A stretch of 58,000 nucleotides of DNA from Cryptomeria japonica (Eukaryota; Streptophyta; Pinopsida; Cupressales; Cupressaceae). Of this stretch, positions 22,861 to 34,444 are shown piece after piece (within the stretch, counting starts at the first letter, position 1; each line of letters opens with the position of its first letter). The translations under genes were made by a program, and so were the position numbers. The stretch spans positions 263,780,624 through 263,838,623 of the forward strand of contig NC_081406.1 in assembly GCF_030272615.1 (NCBI RefSeq). The letters are read 5' to 3'. The notes under the pieces are model-generated. The model made no database searches. It was not told the DNA's origin and saw nothing but the letters and a program-made list of their open reading frames with translations.

Positions 22861-23228
22861 TTCTATGATTCAAGAAAAATACCTTTAGATTGCTTCTGGT
22901 GAAAACCTTCAACAAGTTCTTCCAGAAGCCGGTGAAAGCACTCAAGAAGAAATCTGAATGCTTTTGAATAGCCTCTGGTCGTACTTAGTCGCTCTCAATT
23001 GCTCTGAATGCAGTGTGATTAACAATGAAGTGTGTTCGACCTTTTATCCATCAAGAAAAACCCTAATCTTCCATTGACATAAATGGCTGCCGGTGAAAGA
23101 TACCGGATCTCGCTCATTACATATCCTTGCCGGATAATCCTCTCCAATATTTGGAACATCTTCTAGAACCTCTTCCTGGGGCATATGCATCATCTTCATG
23201 AATTTTTCCTACACCTAAGGCATCTGCC
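22861..23228 (-). other. Spacer between C3 gag and extra ORF
   Basis: Stop-rich on both strands. It contains several ACCGG/CCGGTGAAAG-like words on the plus strand (22928-22945, 23089-23110). It may have held the start, splice signals or linker of the extra ORF; I cannot tell. Confidence 0.4.
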
Positions 23229-24100
23229 TTAGTTAACGGATGAGCTCACTGCCGATGCAGGAGAAATCTCTTCTGCCGGATAGGTAACCGGGACAGTCCC
23301 ATCTGATGATTGATCTTTAGTCTCCCTAACCCATCTCTGAGTATGATCTTGTCGGATTTCACGAACCTTCTCTTTCCCTTTTTCATTTGATCTTCCATTA
23401 CTAACCGGTGGATTTCTACTTCTACAAAACTTAGCAATATGTCCAACTTCATTGCATGCATAACATTTAACATTGTTCTTTTGAATTGCTTTGCTAAAAT
23501 TGGTGAAATTTCTTGACCTGCACTGATTAGCCATATGTCCAAATTTTCTACAAGAACAGAATTTTACAGTCATTGTACAATCTTCTGTCTTATGACCAAA
23601 CTTATTACATTTAGAATATTTACCGGGAGCAGAATCAGGGTTTTAATTTGCACAGTTTCTACATTGCCTAGCCATGTGACCAAATTTATTGAAAACAAAA
23701 CATCTACCATTAAAATTATAAGCATTGAATTGTCTTATTGGTGCCTTATGGTTTTGATCATCATTAGCAGTACTGGAACTCTGTCCTTCCTCAAATCCAA
23801 GTCCACTGAAATCTCCAATTTGTCTCTGTCTCTTCAATAACTCATCAAGTTGTACTAAGATGATCTTGATTTTTTCTTTGTATTCATTTGTAGTAGTTAA
23901 ATCTTCTCTTAGTATCATCATTTGTCTCTTAAGACCTTTCTTATTGTTCTAGGATTGTACCAAATCAAAATTCATCTTGTATCTTTAAGTTCTTCAACCT
24001 TTCAGCATCATAATCTTCAAGTGCCATCTCAAGCTGCTTCTCTAAAGCTATATTCTATGATTTTGGTTTTAGGATCTTCCTCAAGTTGTTGATCTTCCTC
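23229..24100 (-). pseudogene. C3 gag C-terminal region: coiled coil, GLGF motif, four zinc knuckles
   Basis: 23643-23921 encodes a helical stretch ending in IGDFSGLGFEEGQSS and a first knuckle CFVFNKFGHMARQC (second Cys lost). After a stop, 23229-23640 has YSKCNKFGHKTEDC (first Cys lost), CSCRKFGHMANQC (shifted spacing) and CYACNEVGHIAKFC (perfect CX2CX4HX4C), then a charged tail. 23925-24100 is more coiled coil with stops (e.g. MALEDYDAERLKNL). As in T, the coiled coil starts near the PBS and the UBN2-type N-terminal gag domain is absent. A nucleocapsid role (RNA binding) follows from the family. Confidence 0.8.
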
Positions 24101-24125
24101 TGAGGCACAAGGCTTTAATACCAAT
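24101..24125 (-). other. C3 primer-binding site
   Basis: The minus strand reads TTGGTATTAAAGCC just inside the 5' LTR (24112-24125): the initiator-Met PBS with one or two transitions. Confidence 0.75.
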
Positions 24126-24997
24126 TGTTGGAAACCAATGACACTGATATGGGGGTGAATCAGTGTTATACTAGAATAGTAGATTTTAGTCTTAACAAAA
24201 CATTCATACCAATAAGCCAAACACATAAATGAGAACCATAAAACATAGATTTATACGTGGAAAACCTTAATGAGGAAAAACCACGGTGGGATTTGTGACC
24301 CACAATATCAATCCACTTGCCATATGAAGAGATATTACAATATATGAGGGGCCTGCACTTGCAGGAAGGCTTACAGCCTAGAGCACACTGCTCAATCACA
24401 ATAGGAGCCTCATTGTCTACATAAACTTCCAGAGAATAGTCTGAAGAAGTGTGAACTGCTAAGATAGCATCTTCTATGCCAAAATACAGTTTTGGTTTAA
24501 GCTCTGTCTGTTCCGGTTTGAAACCCTAAACCCCTTTACCAGAATAACCCTTGTAATAAATTCCTCACATACATATTCTCTCTGATATATTTTACATTAC
24601 ATTACAATTGCATCATGATCCATTACATCCATATCCATATTCTATCTAAATGATCTAATTAATCTACCCTATATACCCTATACAATTTTTATGCCTTATG
24701 TCGGCTTACAAAGATATATACAATATCATATTACATGTCGGCCATAAACATAAATGTATAAACATAAAAACAAGTTGTTGATGCCGGATCCAAGATATGT
24801 CGGCCTCCAATACCGATAACCTTTACTATACCATGTTGGTCTGCAATACTAGTGACCAAAGAAATCTTTTATTTGTCGGTACTGGTGTAGAGTCTGTGAA
24901 GTGCCTGTCGGTACACCATATGAAGCCAAAACACAAAATCATGTTGCCATCAATGAAAACATAGTGAAACCAACCAATAGAGTGTCAATTGCAACCA
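24126..24997 (-). repeat. C3 5' LTR (872 bp)
   Basis: Plus-strand view TGTTGGAAACCAATGACAC...TTGCAACCA, followed by the target duplication AATTC at 24998-25002. Same blocks as the 3' LTR. Confidence 0.9.
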
Positions 24998-25002
24998 AAT
25001 TC

Positions 25003-25307
25003 TAGGTGCACAGCTTCATCTCATATCTCTATCTTGAGATATAATCATTTCTTTGTCATCTTCATGCTTAGTTTCAATTCATTTAATTCAACTTATCTAT
25101 TTTAAAAGAGGGTTACTGAATCATTCTCAATTCATTTAGCATTCAATCTCTTTCCATTGAGATTAGATCTAATGAATTCAACCCCCCTCTTTTAAATGTA
25201 ATGTGTGTGGGAAGTTGAAGGGAATCCTTTGTGAAACTTTCACTCCTTTCTTGAGGAGGGTAAAGCTTTCTACTTGATCTCCCCTCATCACTTTCCCCCA
25301 CATTACA
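25003..25307 (+). repeat. A 5' LTR, last part
   Basis: Continues the A LTR after the C3 insertion (match to 42127-42431) and ends CCCACATTACA. An antisense ORF at 25178-25447 spanning the LTR end is a shadow. Confidence 0.85.
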
Positions 25308-26419
25308 TTTTGGTGAACTTGGTGTCTTACATGCTTTGCATTAAAATTTATTGCATATTTTTCATTTACAAGTTTAATTTCATTACAAAACTTAGTGGTA
25401 AATTCATTCAAAACCCTAGTTGTCAAAATTAAACTTGTGTTTTGCAAAAATTGCTATCTATTGTCTTAGATCTGAAAATTAATTTACTTGTCAAATTCAA
25501 TTCTTTCATTGTCTTGTTCAATTTGCAAATCAAATTTACAAGAATAAGTGGTTAATTGTCAAAACCCTAATTTTCAAAAATCAACTTGAATTTGTGCAAA
25601 CATTGGATTCACATTTAATCTTTCAGATTTAGGACTATTTTCAGACTTGTCTTCTTACCTAAAATTCAAATTTTCAGTTTCCCTCCTTTTTCCAAAATTC
25701 AAAATTTCAAAATTCAGTGGTTAGGCCCTAAAACCCTAATTTTCAAATTTACTTGGATTTTGTGCAAAATTTCAATCAATTTCAATTTTATAAAGTGGCC
25801 CTATCCATTAGGTTTGACCTTTTTCAAATTTGCAATTCAATTTCTTATCTTTTTCAAAACCCTAATAGGGTCCTATTTTTACATTCAAACCTTAATTTCA
25901 CCTATCTAAAGTTCGTAAAATCAACCAATTTTTTGGGGGTTAACTCTCAAATCACCGTAGCTTTCATCCTTGAAATTTTCCAAAAACATTGGACGAACCA
26001 GGTACACTTTCAACTTGGTCCTCGACTTTTTTCCCAAAATTTAAGGAGACTGTTATGATTGTATTTAATTGCTTGAATAAAAAAAATGGTTGATTTTGTC
26101 GAATTTTGATCCCTCTAAAATAAAAAATATTTCCCAATTTCAACATTACAAATTTCAAGAAAACATTTAAAATTAAGTGGTTAATTATAATTTGCCCTGA
26201 TTTTAAAAATCTTAAATTTGTCAAAATTAAGTGGTATCTCATTGGCCCTAATTTTCAATTTCAATTTATTTTCATTCATCATAAATTATCTTGGAAATTG
26301 GGTCATTTCCTCTTTCCACAAAGTTCAAATTGTATAATCATCATTTTCTTGAATATTGCATTATTCAATTTTGCAAACTTTGTTCCCAAAATTCAAAATT
26401 CAAATTTTCCATCTAGTGC
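25308..26419 (+). other. A primer-binding site and long leader
   Basis: TTTTGGTGAACTTGGTGTC follows the LTR end at 25308 and is the candidate PBS; I cannot name its tRNA. The 1.1-kb leader has several degenerate copies of a segment with GTGGTTA, AAACCCTAATTTTCAAA and TTTGTGCAAA (about 25395, 25545, 25715, 26170, 26225). 25980-26045 repeats an LTR-like phrase (CCAGGTACACTTTCAAC). No credible gene here. Confidence 0.7.
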
Positions 26420-27736
26420 ATGAGTTTTACCACTATTAGTCCTACCTATACTATCCTCGTTAGACGAAGCATTAGAATTAAGGCTTCCCAAGGTTTAATT
26501 CCTAGAGAGATGGAGCCTAACTTGGGTGAATTCTTTAATGAGGATAATGCTAATTCTTCCCATCCTAATAACATTGCTATCTACCCAATTGATGATTCCA
26601 ATAACGTAGAAGAAGCTTTGACTAGAGTTTCCATAGATCAACTTTCAAAATTGGATAATCAATTTGACAACTTCCAACAATGGATGCCCCAAGAATATCC
26701 TAATAGTGAAGCTCTTCCATTCATTGAAGGTCTAAAATGCATGATTCAAAGTGATAAGAATGGAATTGATATATTGTGTGGCATTGCTCACATTTTTTAT
26801 TCTAATGTCATGCCTATAAAGAGTTGTGCTGAAAACTTAGGTTCTTCACAACCTTCTACACAAATCAATCATTCTATTCCTTTGACCACTTCAATGACTA
26901 GTATTCCTACTTTCACTTCAAGCATCGTGACTACATCAACTCAAAATATCATACCTACAACCATTAGTCATGGGGATAATCCCTATTCTTCATTCAATCC
27001 TCCATCTTTATCTATGCCTTCAATGAGTATTCCTATTGTCTCTCAACCAATCAATGTGACACAGGGGGCAATTCATCCAATGATTATATCCCTCCTTTTA
27101 GTGTTCCATTTCCTACTCAATCATCCCCTATGCCTACTTACCATAGTGTTCCACCACCCTATTCTCAATCAATTCCTTCTTTCAATAACATCACACCAAC
27201 TTCTCAATCAAACATGTCTAACATAAATTATTCAACCAAAGAAACCATTAATAGCCTTGCCCAAACTGTGTCATCATTGCAACAACAAATTGCTTCTATG
27301 AGTCAATCCAAGTTTAATGTGCCCACATTTGATGTTGCGAGCCCACTTTCTCTTGATATTGTTAGAGTTGTCCCTCCTAAACATGTTGAAGTCCCTCAAT
27401 TGGAAATCTATAATGGAAAAGGTTATCCTTTAACACATGTCAAAACATTCCAAACTTTATGTACTGACTTTGCTTATGATTAAAGATTGCTCGCCAAATT
27501 GTTTACTAGAACACTAAGAGATAAGGATTTACAATGGTATTGCTCTTTGCCTTCCTATTCTATTACTTCTTTTCAACAATTAGCAAATCTTTTATTCAAC
27601 AATTTCAAAACAACATAGGTCCTAAAATCACTTTGACTAATTTAATGCATTGTAAACAAGGCGTTAAAGAAAAAGTGACCCATTTCATTGGTAGATATAA
27701 GTATTTGTGTTCTCAAATTTCTTTTCTAGTGCCTGA
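26420..27736 (+). pseudogene. A gag, N-terminal and core part (Ty3/gypsy), cut by B
   Basis: Opens with ATG at 26420 (MSFTTISPTYTILVRR) and is open for 268 codons. It then shifts frame near 27070-27130 into 27130-27483, which holds a Pro/Ser/Asn-rich linker, a short coiled coil (SLAQTVSSLQQQIASM) and the gypsy gag core PQLEIYNGKGYPLTHVKTF. After a stop and another shift, 27534-27736 encodes CKQGVKEKVTHFIGRYKYL, typical of the end of the capsid domain. The insertion of B falls in a codon (PD/ND) at 27736; the frame resumes correctly at 38369 once one CCTGA copy is removed. Confidence 0.8.
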
Positions 27737-29948
27737 TGTGTCGACTTGAATTTCATCATCATAATACTACCTACAACATATTAGTTTTACAAAATACAAA
27801 GGAAGTGCTACAGGAAATCCAAACTCAACCAATAAAACTACATGAAATACATATAAAATAAAAATACTATTATTACCTTCATGATTTATGTCTCATTGTG
27901 TCCTAACTCCACTATTCCTGGTTGCAGATGGTGTGCTCTCAGACAAGTACTGATAGCTTCCAAGATGGCATATGAAGAATGGACTGATAACTGATAGTTA
28001 ACTAATGCTATGATATACAATGCTAAATGACTATGCTAAAATGATTATGCTATTTGCTTCAGGATTAAAACTCACAAATGCATAAGTTTTCACAAATGAT
28101 TAGCTTTGAAAACTCACTTGAAGACGAACTTGAAGATTGTTTGTAGCCTTCCATTGATAAGATCTTTCTCTTTAGGCTATTAAACCCTTTTCCAAGACTA
28201 AAGCTCTGATACCAATTGTTAGGCCCAATATGGAAAGCTAATGTACTGAGAGGGGAGGGGTGAATCAATACTTCAAAACCTTTTAACAACAATATCTTTA
28301 CTGTTATGCATAAACCAAAAACTGCTACAACATAACATAAAGCTAAAACAAATAAATAACAATCATACATGATTCACTCCATAACTCATATATTTTGGTT
28401 ACGTAGAAACTCTTGGTTAGAGAGAAAAGTTGCGGTGGGGATGGCACCCACAACTTCACTACTGCAATAATAAAGAGTGCTCGGTTAGAGCTACATGTTT
28501 AGCTATTTCTGATAGCTTACCATGTTAGGAGTATTAAGATCTTTAGATCTACCTTGCTAAAGGATTTTACAACACTTATTCTAAATGCTGCACCTAGTTA
28601 AAGGCTTTACAATTTATAGACTTTGTTAGAGTCTTTTACCCTGTTAAAGGTTTCTCTTACAACTTCAAAATATTACAATAAATCATTACAAATATCTGCA
28701 ACTTTACATCTGAAATGTTATACAAGATTCTATGTGCTCAAAGTGAGATTACCTTGCTTATAGCATACCTCGATAACCCATAGAATAACTCGGTAAACCC
28801 TTCTGTTTACTCTGTTCTTTGACTGTTCTCTGAAATCCTTCTCGGTGACCTCTGTGTCTCTGTAACAGTTATAACACTCAGTGCTTTCTTATGTATCACA
28901 CATGTCTTGCTTCATACACCTCTATATCTCTCTCTTTGTCATACTTTTATCTTAATCCATGTTGTATAAATAGATCTCTTATGTTGGTGATTTGATTCAT
29001 TGCTTCGATCTTACAAACATGATTTATCGAATGAATAACCATACAAAATATTTCATTGGTTAGATGACCTCAAAATCATACACAATCCTTAAGTGCAATT
29101 TCCAATGTGATAACGGTTCTCTTGCTCCTCGATCTTGTAACACGTTTCCAGATGTGTGTCTAGGTTCAATGAATATGGTAAAACGTTTCACTCGGTGTAT
29201 ATCAACTTGGTGTATCATTATTGTTGCTCGGTAGACATGGAATGTTACTCAGTAGACAACTCGGTGAATACTGGGCTATGTGAATACTATCTTCTTTAAC
29301 CGACTGTTATGTGCATACCGACTGAATGTTTCGGTAGAGGTAACTGACTAGAGTATATAAAATGAGTTTGGATATAAAACTAATGGCAACTTAATAAGTA
29401 GTAACAAAGTGGACTCAAGTCCTTCATAAGATGTAGGGATGTTGGAGAGAATATAGAAGAAGGTTATGAAATATGTGTACGTACAAAATATTTATTAAAT
29501 TTGGAGGTTGAAGATAAGTGGCTATCAAATGATTTATTTATTTTAATTTTGTTGAATTAATTTAGCCACATGATGGATGAGTTGGCAAAGGAAAGATGAA
29601 GTGGAGATGGAAGGTGAGTTGGGTAAGGGATTAAATAATTTAAGAATTATTTAATATTTGAGACTATAGGATAGAAGAATAATCATTAAATATTAGATAT
29701 TTGATTGAAGGAAATAATTAAATATTTAGATATTCAATTAATTGATCAGAAGAATAATTAAATATTAGATATTTAATTAATTAGAGGAAAGGGATACATG
29801 AATTAATTAATAAAATATTTCAATTAAATTAATTAATAGAAAGACACAAAATGAATTAAATAAATAACCTTTTCAAATTAACTATTTAATAGAAGAATAA
29901 ATATAAAATATTTATTTAATCGCTCATAGCCATTTTTATGTGTATACA
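27737..29948 (-). repeat. B 3' LTR, enlarged by copia fragment C5
   Basis: Plus-strand view TGTGTCGACTTGAATTTC...TATACA. Matches 37181-38368 over 27737-28130 and 29405-29948. The middle (equivalent to 37591-37806, with the TATA box) is missing and replaced by C5. Confidence 0.85.
28131..29406 (-). mobile_element. C5: copia LTR fragment with PBS, inside the B LTR
   Basis: 28217-29406 is a copia-type LTR (plus-strand view TGTTAGGCCCAATATGG...TAACA) with GAGGGGAGGGGTGAATCA and a decayed form of the CGTGGAAAACC block. On the minus strand, TTGGTATCAGAGCTT at 28202-28216 is a perfect initiator-Met PBS, followed by about 70 bp of leader and a gag-like start (MEGYKQ, 28131-28150). Everything further downstream is gone. 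The fragment replaces about 215 bp of the B LTR, so it was not a simple insertion. Confidence 0.7.
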
Positions 29949-30818
29949 TTTTGCCCCTCTTTGAAATGATGTTGAGACAACATTGTTTCAAAGATTAAAT
30001 CAAGTCTTGATAGTGTGCCTGATAGAGATAAAAATCCTGATTGTGTGCCCCCTCGGGAGATTGATCGTGAATTTGTTGAATAATTTTGATAAGCGATTGA
30101 TCTCACGATAATTGAAAAGGTTCATCAATTAAATTTATTCATAAAAAATAAATATAATTGCCCCATTGAAAAACATTAATTACCCTTCCAAATAGGAAAT
30201 ATAAAATTAACCAAAGTTAATTTTATTTGCATTTGCATCCTTGTCAGCTTTGTTGCTCATTATCTGTTTCAAAACCCTAGGTGTTTTTGGTTTTTCTAAG
30301 TTTTCCGAATGTTTTGGATTTTCAAAGATTTAAAAGATCACCTTAGCAAAAGGAATTAGGATTTTGCCCCCAGTGGAAACAAAAATTTATTATGGATGTA
30401 TGAATTGATCAAGATCTAAACCATGGCAAGATACAAATGCATATTGATTGATTATGATAAAATCTAAGACAGTGACTACGACAAGTATGTCAAAAATTGA
30501 TAATTGTTGGTAAGTTGCATATTGCCTGCTAAATGGTTTAAAGCAATGGATGCAAAAGATGAAATGGATAAGCTAGGATAGATGAAAGCGATATATGCGA
30601 TAGGATGGAGTGGATAGGTGCGCAAAGTGATCTCATAGATGGAAGAACTCACTTTTTAGATAGCGCCTATTTACCAGGTTTTCACCATCTAAATTTATTG
30701 CATTTTTCCCTCTCTTTTTTATTAATTGTTTTATGCCTTTTTAGGGATTTTCTAATTTTTTACTGATTTCTTCAGGACTTTATATGTTTTTTATTGATTT
30801 TTTCCAGGACTTTATATC
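29949..30818 (-). other. B polypurine tract and 3' untranslated region
   Basis: AAAGAGGGGCAAAA on the minus strand (29949-29962) abuts the LTR: the PPT. The following 850 bp hold T-rich and A-rich stretches and no ORF with recognisable motifs. Confidence 0.75.
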
Positions 30819-32155
30819 TCAAGCATAGAATTTCTTGAGATGGATGGAATTGATAGGTTCATCAAACCAATCACCTTCAGGGGTAGATAACTTGTATGCT
30901 CCTAAGCCATATGCTTCTACTATGACAAAAGGTCCTAGCCAATTTGGTTCAAATTTACCCTTCTTTTCTCGGTCCTGTTGATTTCTTGGATTCTTCCTTA
31001 GAACTATATCTCCAATCTAAAAAATGTGTGGCTTGAATCTATGATTATAAATTCTTTCCATTCTCTGTTGATACACTTTCAAATGATCTGTTGCATTTTG
31101 GCGACGTTCCTAGATTAGTTCAAGTTCTTGGAGTCTAGAGACTCGTTGTTCTTCCTCTGGTACAAGACCTTTCAAGGAAACTCATAGAGAAGGTATCTCT
31201 ACTTCTACTAGTAATATGGATTCTGATCCATAGACTAAACAATATGGAGTTGCCCCCTTTGGTGTGCGGATGCTAGTTCAGTATGCCCAAAGAGCAGGAT
31301 TTAGCTAAATGTGCCAATCTTTTCCAGCTTCATTGATTGTTTTCTTCAATATTTTCAAGATAGTTTTGTTTGATGCCTCAGCTTGACCATTTCCTTGTGG
31401 ATAATACGGAGTAGAAAACTTATGTTGGATAGAAAATTGATCACATAGTTTCTTCACATCTTAATTCTTAAATGGTCATCTATTGTCAGTGATAATGGTC
31501 ATAGGAACTCCATAGCGATTATATAATTTAAGATGAATGATGATATTTGTTTTCCTGTCACTTTTGTCATAGGTACTACTTCAATCCATCTAGTGAAATA
31601 TTCAGTAGCAGTCAGAATGAACATATGTCCATTAGAAGATGAAGGATTTATATTTCCTACCAAATCAAGGCTCCATTGAGAAAATGGCCATGATCTAGCC
31701 ATATGATACAATTATTGTGCAAGTGCATGAATGAGATTCCCATGGATCTGACATTGTTTGCATTTTTTGGCATATGTGAATAAATCTCTCTCCATAGTAG
31801 GCCAATAGTAACCCATACGAAGAGGTTTCTTAGCCAGTGTTAATCCACTTGAGTGTGTGCCACAAATACCTGCGTGAACTTCATTAAGAACTTTCTCAGA
31901 TTCTTCTTGTTCAAGACATCTCAATAAAGTACCATCCAGACCTCGCCTATGTAAGGTATCAGCAATAATAGTATAGTGGGATGACTGATAGATAAAATTT
32001 CTTCTTTGATTGCAGGATAGGTCAGGAGGAAGGATATTCTCTTTTAAGTACTGATAGGTTTGGACGTATAAGGATTGACTGATCCTTGATATATGATAAA
32101 TCATGTAGGTATGCTAGGATTGAATGGTAGGGGTTAAGATATCTTCCATGATGAA
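30819..32155 (-). pseudogene. B integrase
   Basis: 31712-32104 has the HHCC zinc domain (VLNEVHAGICGTH then YAKKCKQCQIHG). 31499-31711 starts the catalytic core (WSLDLVGNINPSSSNGHMF, first Asp present). Near 31430-31500 the second Asp region reads IDDHLRI instead of the usual DNG motif. 31330-31420 has PQGNGQAEASNKTI with the catalytic Glu. The C-terminal domain (NWLGPFVIVEAYGLGAYKL) ends at a TGA at 30819-30821. Several in-frame stops separate the blocks. Its role would be to join element DNA to the genome. Confidence 0.85.
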
Positions 32156-32575
32156 TTTGTAACATTGTTGATTCTCCTAATTCTGCAAGAGAGATATTAT
32201 TGTAGCCATTACATCTATTGCTTTATTCTCATTTCTTGGGATTTGAGTAAATGATATTTCTGCAAAGTGTTCTTTAAACTCTTCTACCAACTTTTTGTAG
32301 GGCATGATCTTGTCATCCTTAGTTTGATAATCATCATTTATTTGGTTGATGATAAGTTGTGAATCATCATAAACATGTAATTCCTTGATGTTCCATTCAA
32401 TATCCATTTTGAGCCCAATAGTCAATGCTTCATATTTTGCAGTATTGTTTGTGCATGGAAACCGTAGTCTATATGATTTTGGAATTGTATGTCCCTAAGG
32501 TGTGATGAATAAAATTCATGCACTTGATCCATATTGTGTATAATAACCATCAAAGTACAATTCCCAAAATTTTGT
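32156..32575 (-). pseudogene. B second RNase H (plant-type aRNH)
   Basis: WELYFDGYYTQYGSSA near 32510-32560 gives the first catalytic Asp, TNNTAKYEALTIGLKM (about 32410-32450) the Glu position, and ELHVYDDSQLIINQI (32330-32380) the next Asp; RNENKAIDVMATI (32205-32245) closes the domain. This extra RNase H between RT/RNase H and integrase is characteristic of Tat elements. Two stops interrupt it. Confidence 0.85.
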
Positions 32576-34443
32576 ACTTACTATCAGAATGTTTGCATCA
32601 GGAAATTCAATGTGCAATGGTATGTTATTTTGTAAAGGAGCTTCAACTAATTGATCAACAATGACTTGTCCTTTGATAGCTTTTCAATCAATATACTCTA
32701 TATCGAATTCACTCAATATCATAACCCATTTGGCTAATCTTCCTATCAAAGTTGACTTATTCAATAAATACTTTAGTGGATCTATCTTTGCTATTAGCTT
32801 CACAGAATGAGTCAACATATAATGTCGCAGCTTCTAGGTTGCAAATACAACTGCTAGATATGTCTTCTCTATTGATGTATAATTTAGTTCATAGCCGACA
32901 AGTGTTCTACTGATGTAATACACTGCTCTTTCTTTTCCTTCTTCATCATGTTGAGCTAGGAGAGCGCCTAATGATACGTTTGTCGCTGAGATATAGAGAA
33001 ACAATGGTTTATCTTTGATTGGTGATACCAGTACTAGAGGATTCATGAGATATTCTTTGATTTGCATAAAAGCTTCTTCACATTTCTGATCCCATTTAAA
33101 TGGAACATTCTTATGTAAAAGATGAGTGAATGGATGACATCTATCTGCTAATTGAGAGACAAATCTTCTGATTGATTGCAATATTCCTTTAAATATCGCA
33201 ATTGACTTATGTTCCTAGGTGACTCCATCTCCATGATGGATTTTACCTTTTCAAGATCTACTTCAATTCCACGGGCTGATATAATGTACCCAAGAATTTT
33301 TCCAGAGGTTACTCCAAATGCACATTTCTTTGGATTTAATCTCAACTGATATCTTTCCACCCTATCAAAGATCTTGCTTAAGATGTTCAAATGTTCTTGT
33401 CTTGTATGATATTTTTCAAGTATATCATCTACATAATCTTCCATAAATGTATGCATCATATCATGGAAAATTGTCATCATAGCCCTTTGATAAGTTGCTC
33501 CTGCATTCTTAAGCCCAAATGGCATAACATTCCAGCAATAAGTACCCCATGCATAGGTGAATGTTGTCTTTTCTTGATCTTCAGGGGCGATTCTTATTTG
33601 ATTGTATTCTGAGAAGCCATCCATTAATGAAAACATCTCATGCCCTGCTGATAAGTCCATAATTATATCAATGTTGGGTAGTGGGAAATCATCTTTGGGA
33701 AATGCTTTGTTCAAATCTCTGAAATCAGTGTAGACTCTTATGCTTTTATCTAGCTTTGACATTGGTACAATGCTTGAAACCCATTTTGGATAGGCAACAG
33801 GTCTTATGAAACCCACATCTAATAGTTTCTTTAGCTCGACTTTTACAAGAAGAGAAATGTGTGGATGCATCTTCCTTAGCTTTTGCTTAACTATTTTTTC
33901 TTTTAAATCCACATTGAGATGATGCATTATAAGATCTAGATTAAGTCCCGACATGTTAGCATAGGACCAAGCAAAATTTATTTGTCTTTGTCTGAAAAAT
34001 TCTATGTATTCTTTCCTCTCTTTATCTGATAATGAGGTAGCAGAATGAAGTATCTTGGGATCCTTTGATGTTCCAATGTTTATTTCTTCTATTGGTTCTA
34101 TTACAATAGTAGATCTCTCCTGAAAATACGCAGGGAGGATGTCAAACTTTCCATCTTCTGGCACCTCCGAGAGGTTTTCACTGTCAGATACGTCCTTTAT
34201 TTTCCCTTTTGATTGATCTAGTGTTGCCATGAAATGGTTTTCAACAGTAGGTCTCTTTCCTTGTTTTATTTCAATTTTACAATTGGAAAGTTTGGCATTC
34301 TTCTGACTACAAGAAACGTTACTTGATTCTGCAATGGAAGATATCTTAGGTGTTATGGGTTCGACAACATTTAAGATACACAACTAAGTCATGATCATTG
34401 GAAAAGACATCTAATTCAAGGTTTTCTAGATTGTCCCAATCAA
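32576..34443 (-). pseudogene. B reverse transcriptase and first RNase H
   Basis: 33148-34383 is a 411-codon block. Its N-terminal third is a spacer; the RT palm and fingers follow, with YTDFRDLNKAFPKDDFPLP, FSLMDGFSEYNQI, MPFGLKNAGATYQRAM and the catalytic EDYVDDILEKY. 32834-33181 gives the thumb end and first RNase H (PFKWDQKCEEAF, PLFLYISATNVSLGALLAQ with the usual Asp changed to Ser, YTSIEKTYLAVVFA). 32576-32833 is the tether with stops. Codons match family consensus well, consistent with a recent element. Confidence 0.9.
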
Positions 34444-34444
34444 T

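Larger units (their letters stand above)
18570..24997 (-). mobile_element. Element C3: non-autonomous copia-type LTR retrotransposon with long extra ORF
   Basis: 6,428 bp, bounded by a perfect 5-bp duplication AATTC (18565-18569, 24998-25002) and by TG...CA termini, inserted in the 5' LTR of A. Minus-strand order: 5' LTR (24126-24997), PBS (about 24112-24125), gag C-terminal region with four knuckles (23229-24100), extra ORF (19669-22860), PPT (19394), 3' LTR (18570-19393). No protease, integrase, RT or RNase H motif was found. Same plan as element T on the plus strand. LTRs differ by about 6-7% by eye plus a few indels. Confidence 0.9.

Noticed and set aside
25700-25745. AAACCCTAA motifs as interstitial telomere repeats
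   Set aside because: They are single copies embedded in a longer leader repeat, never tandem heptamers.
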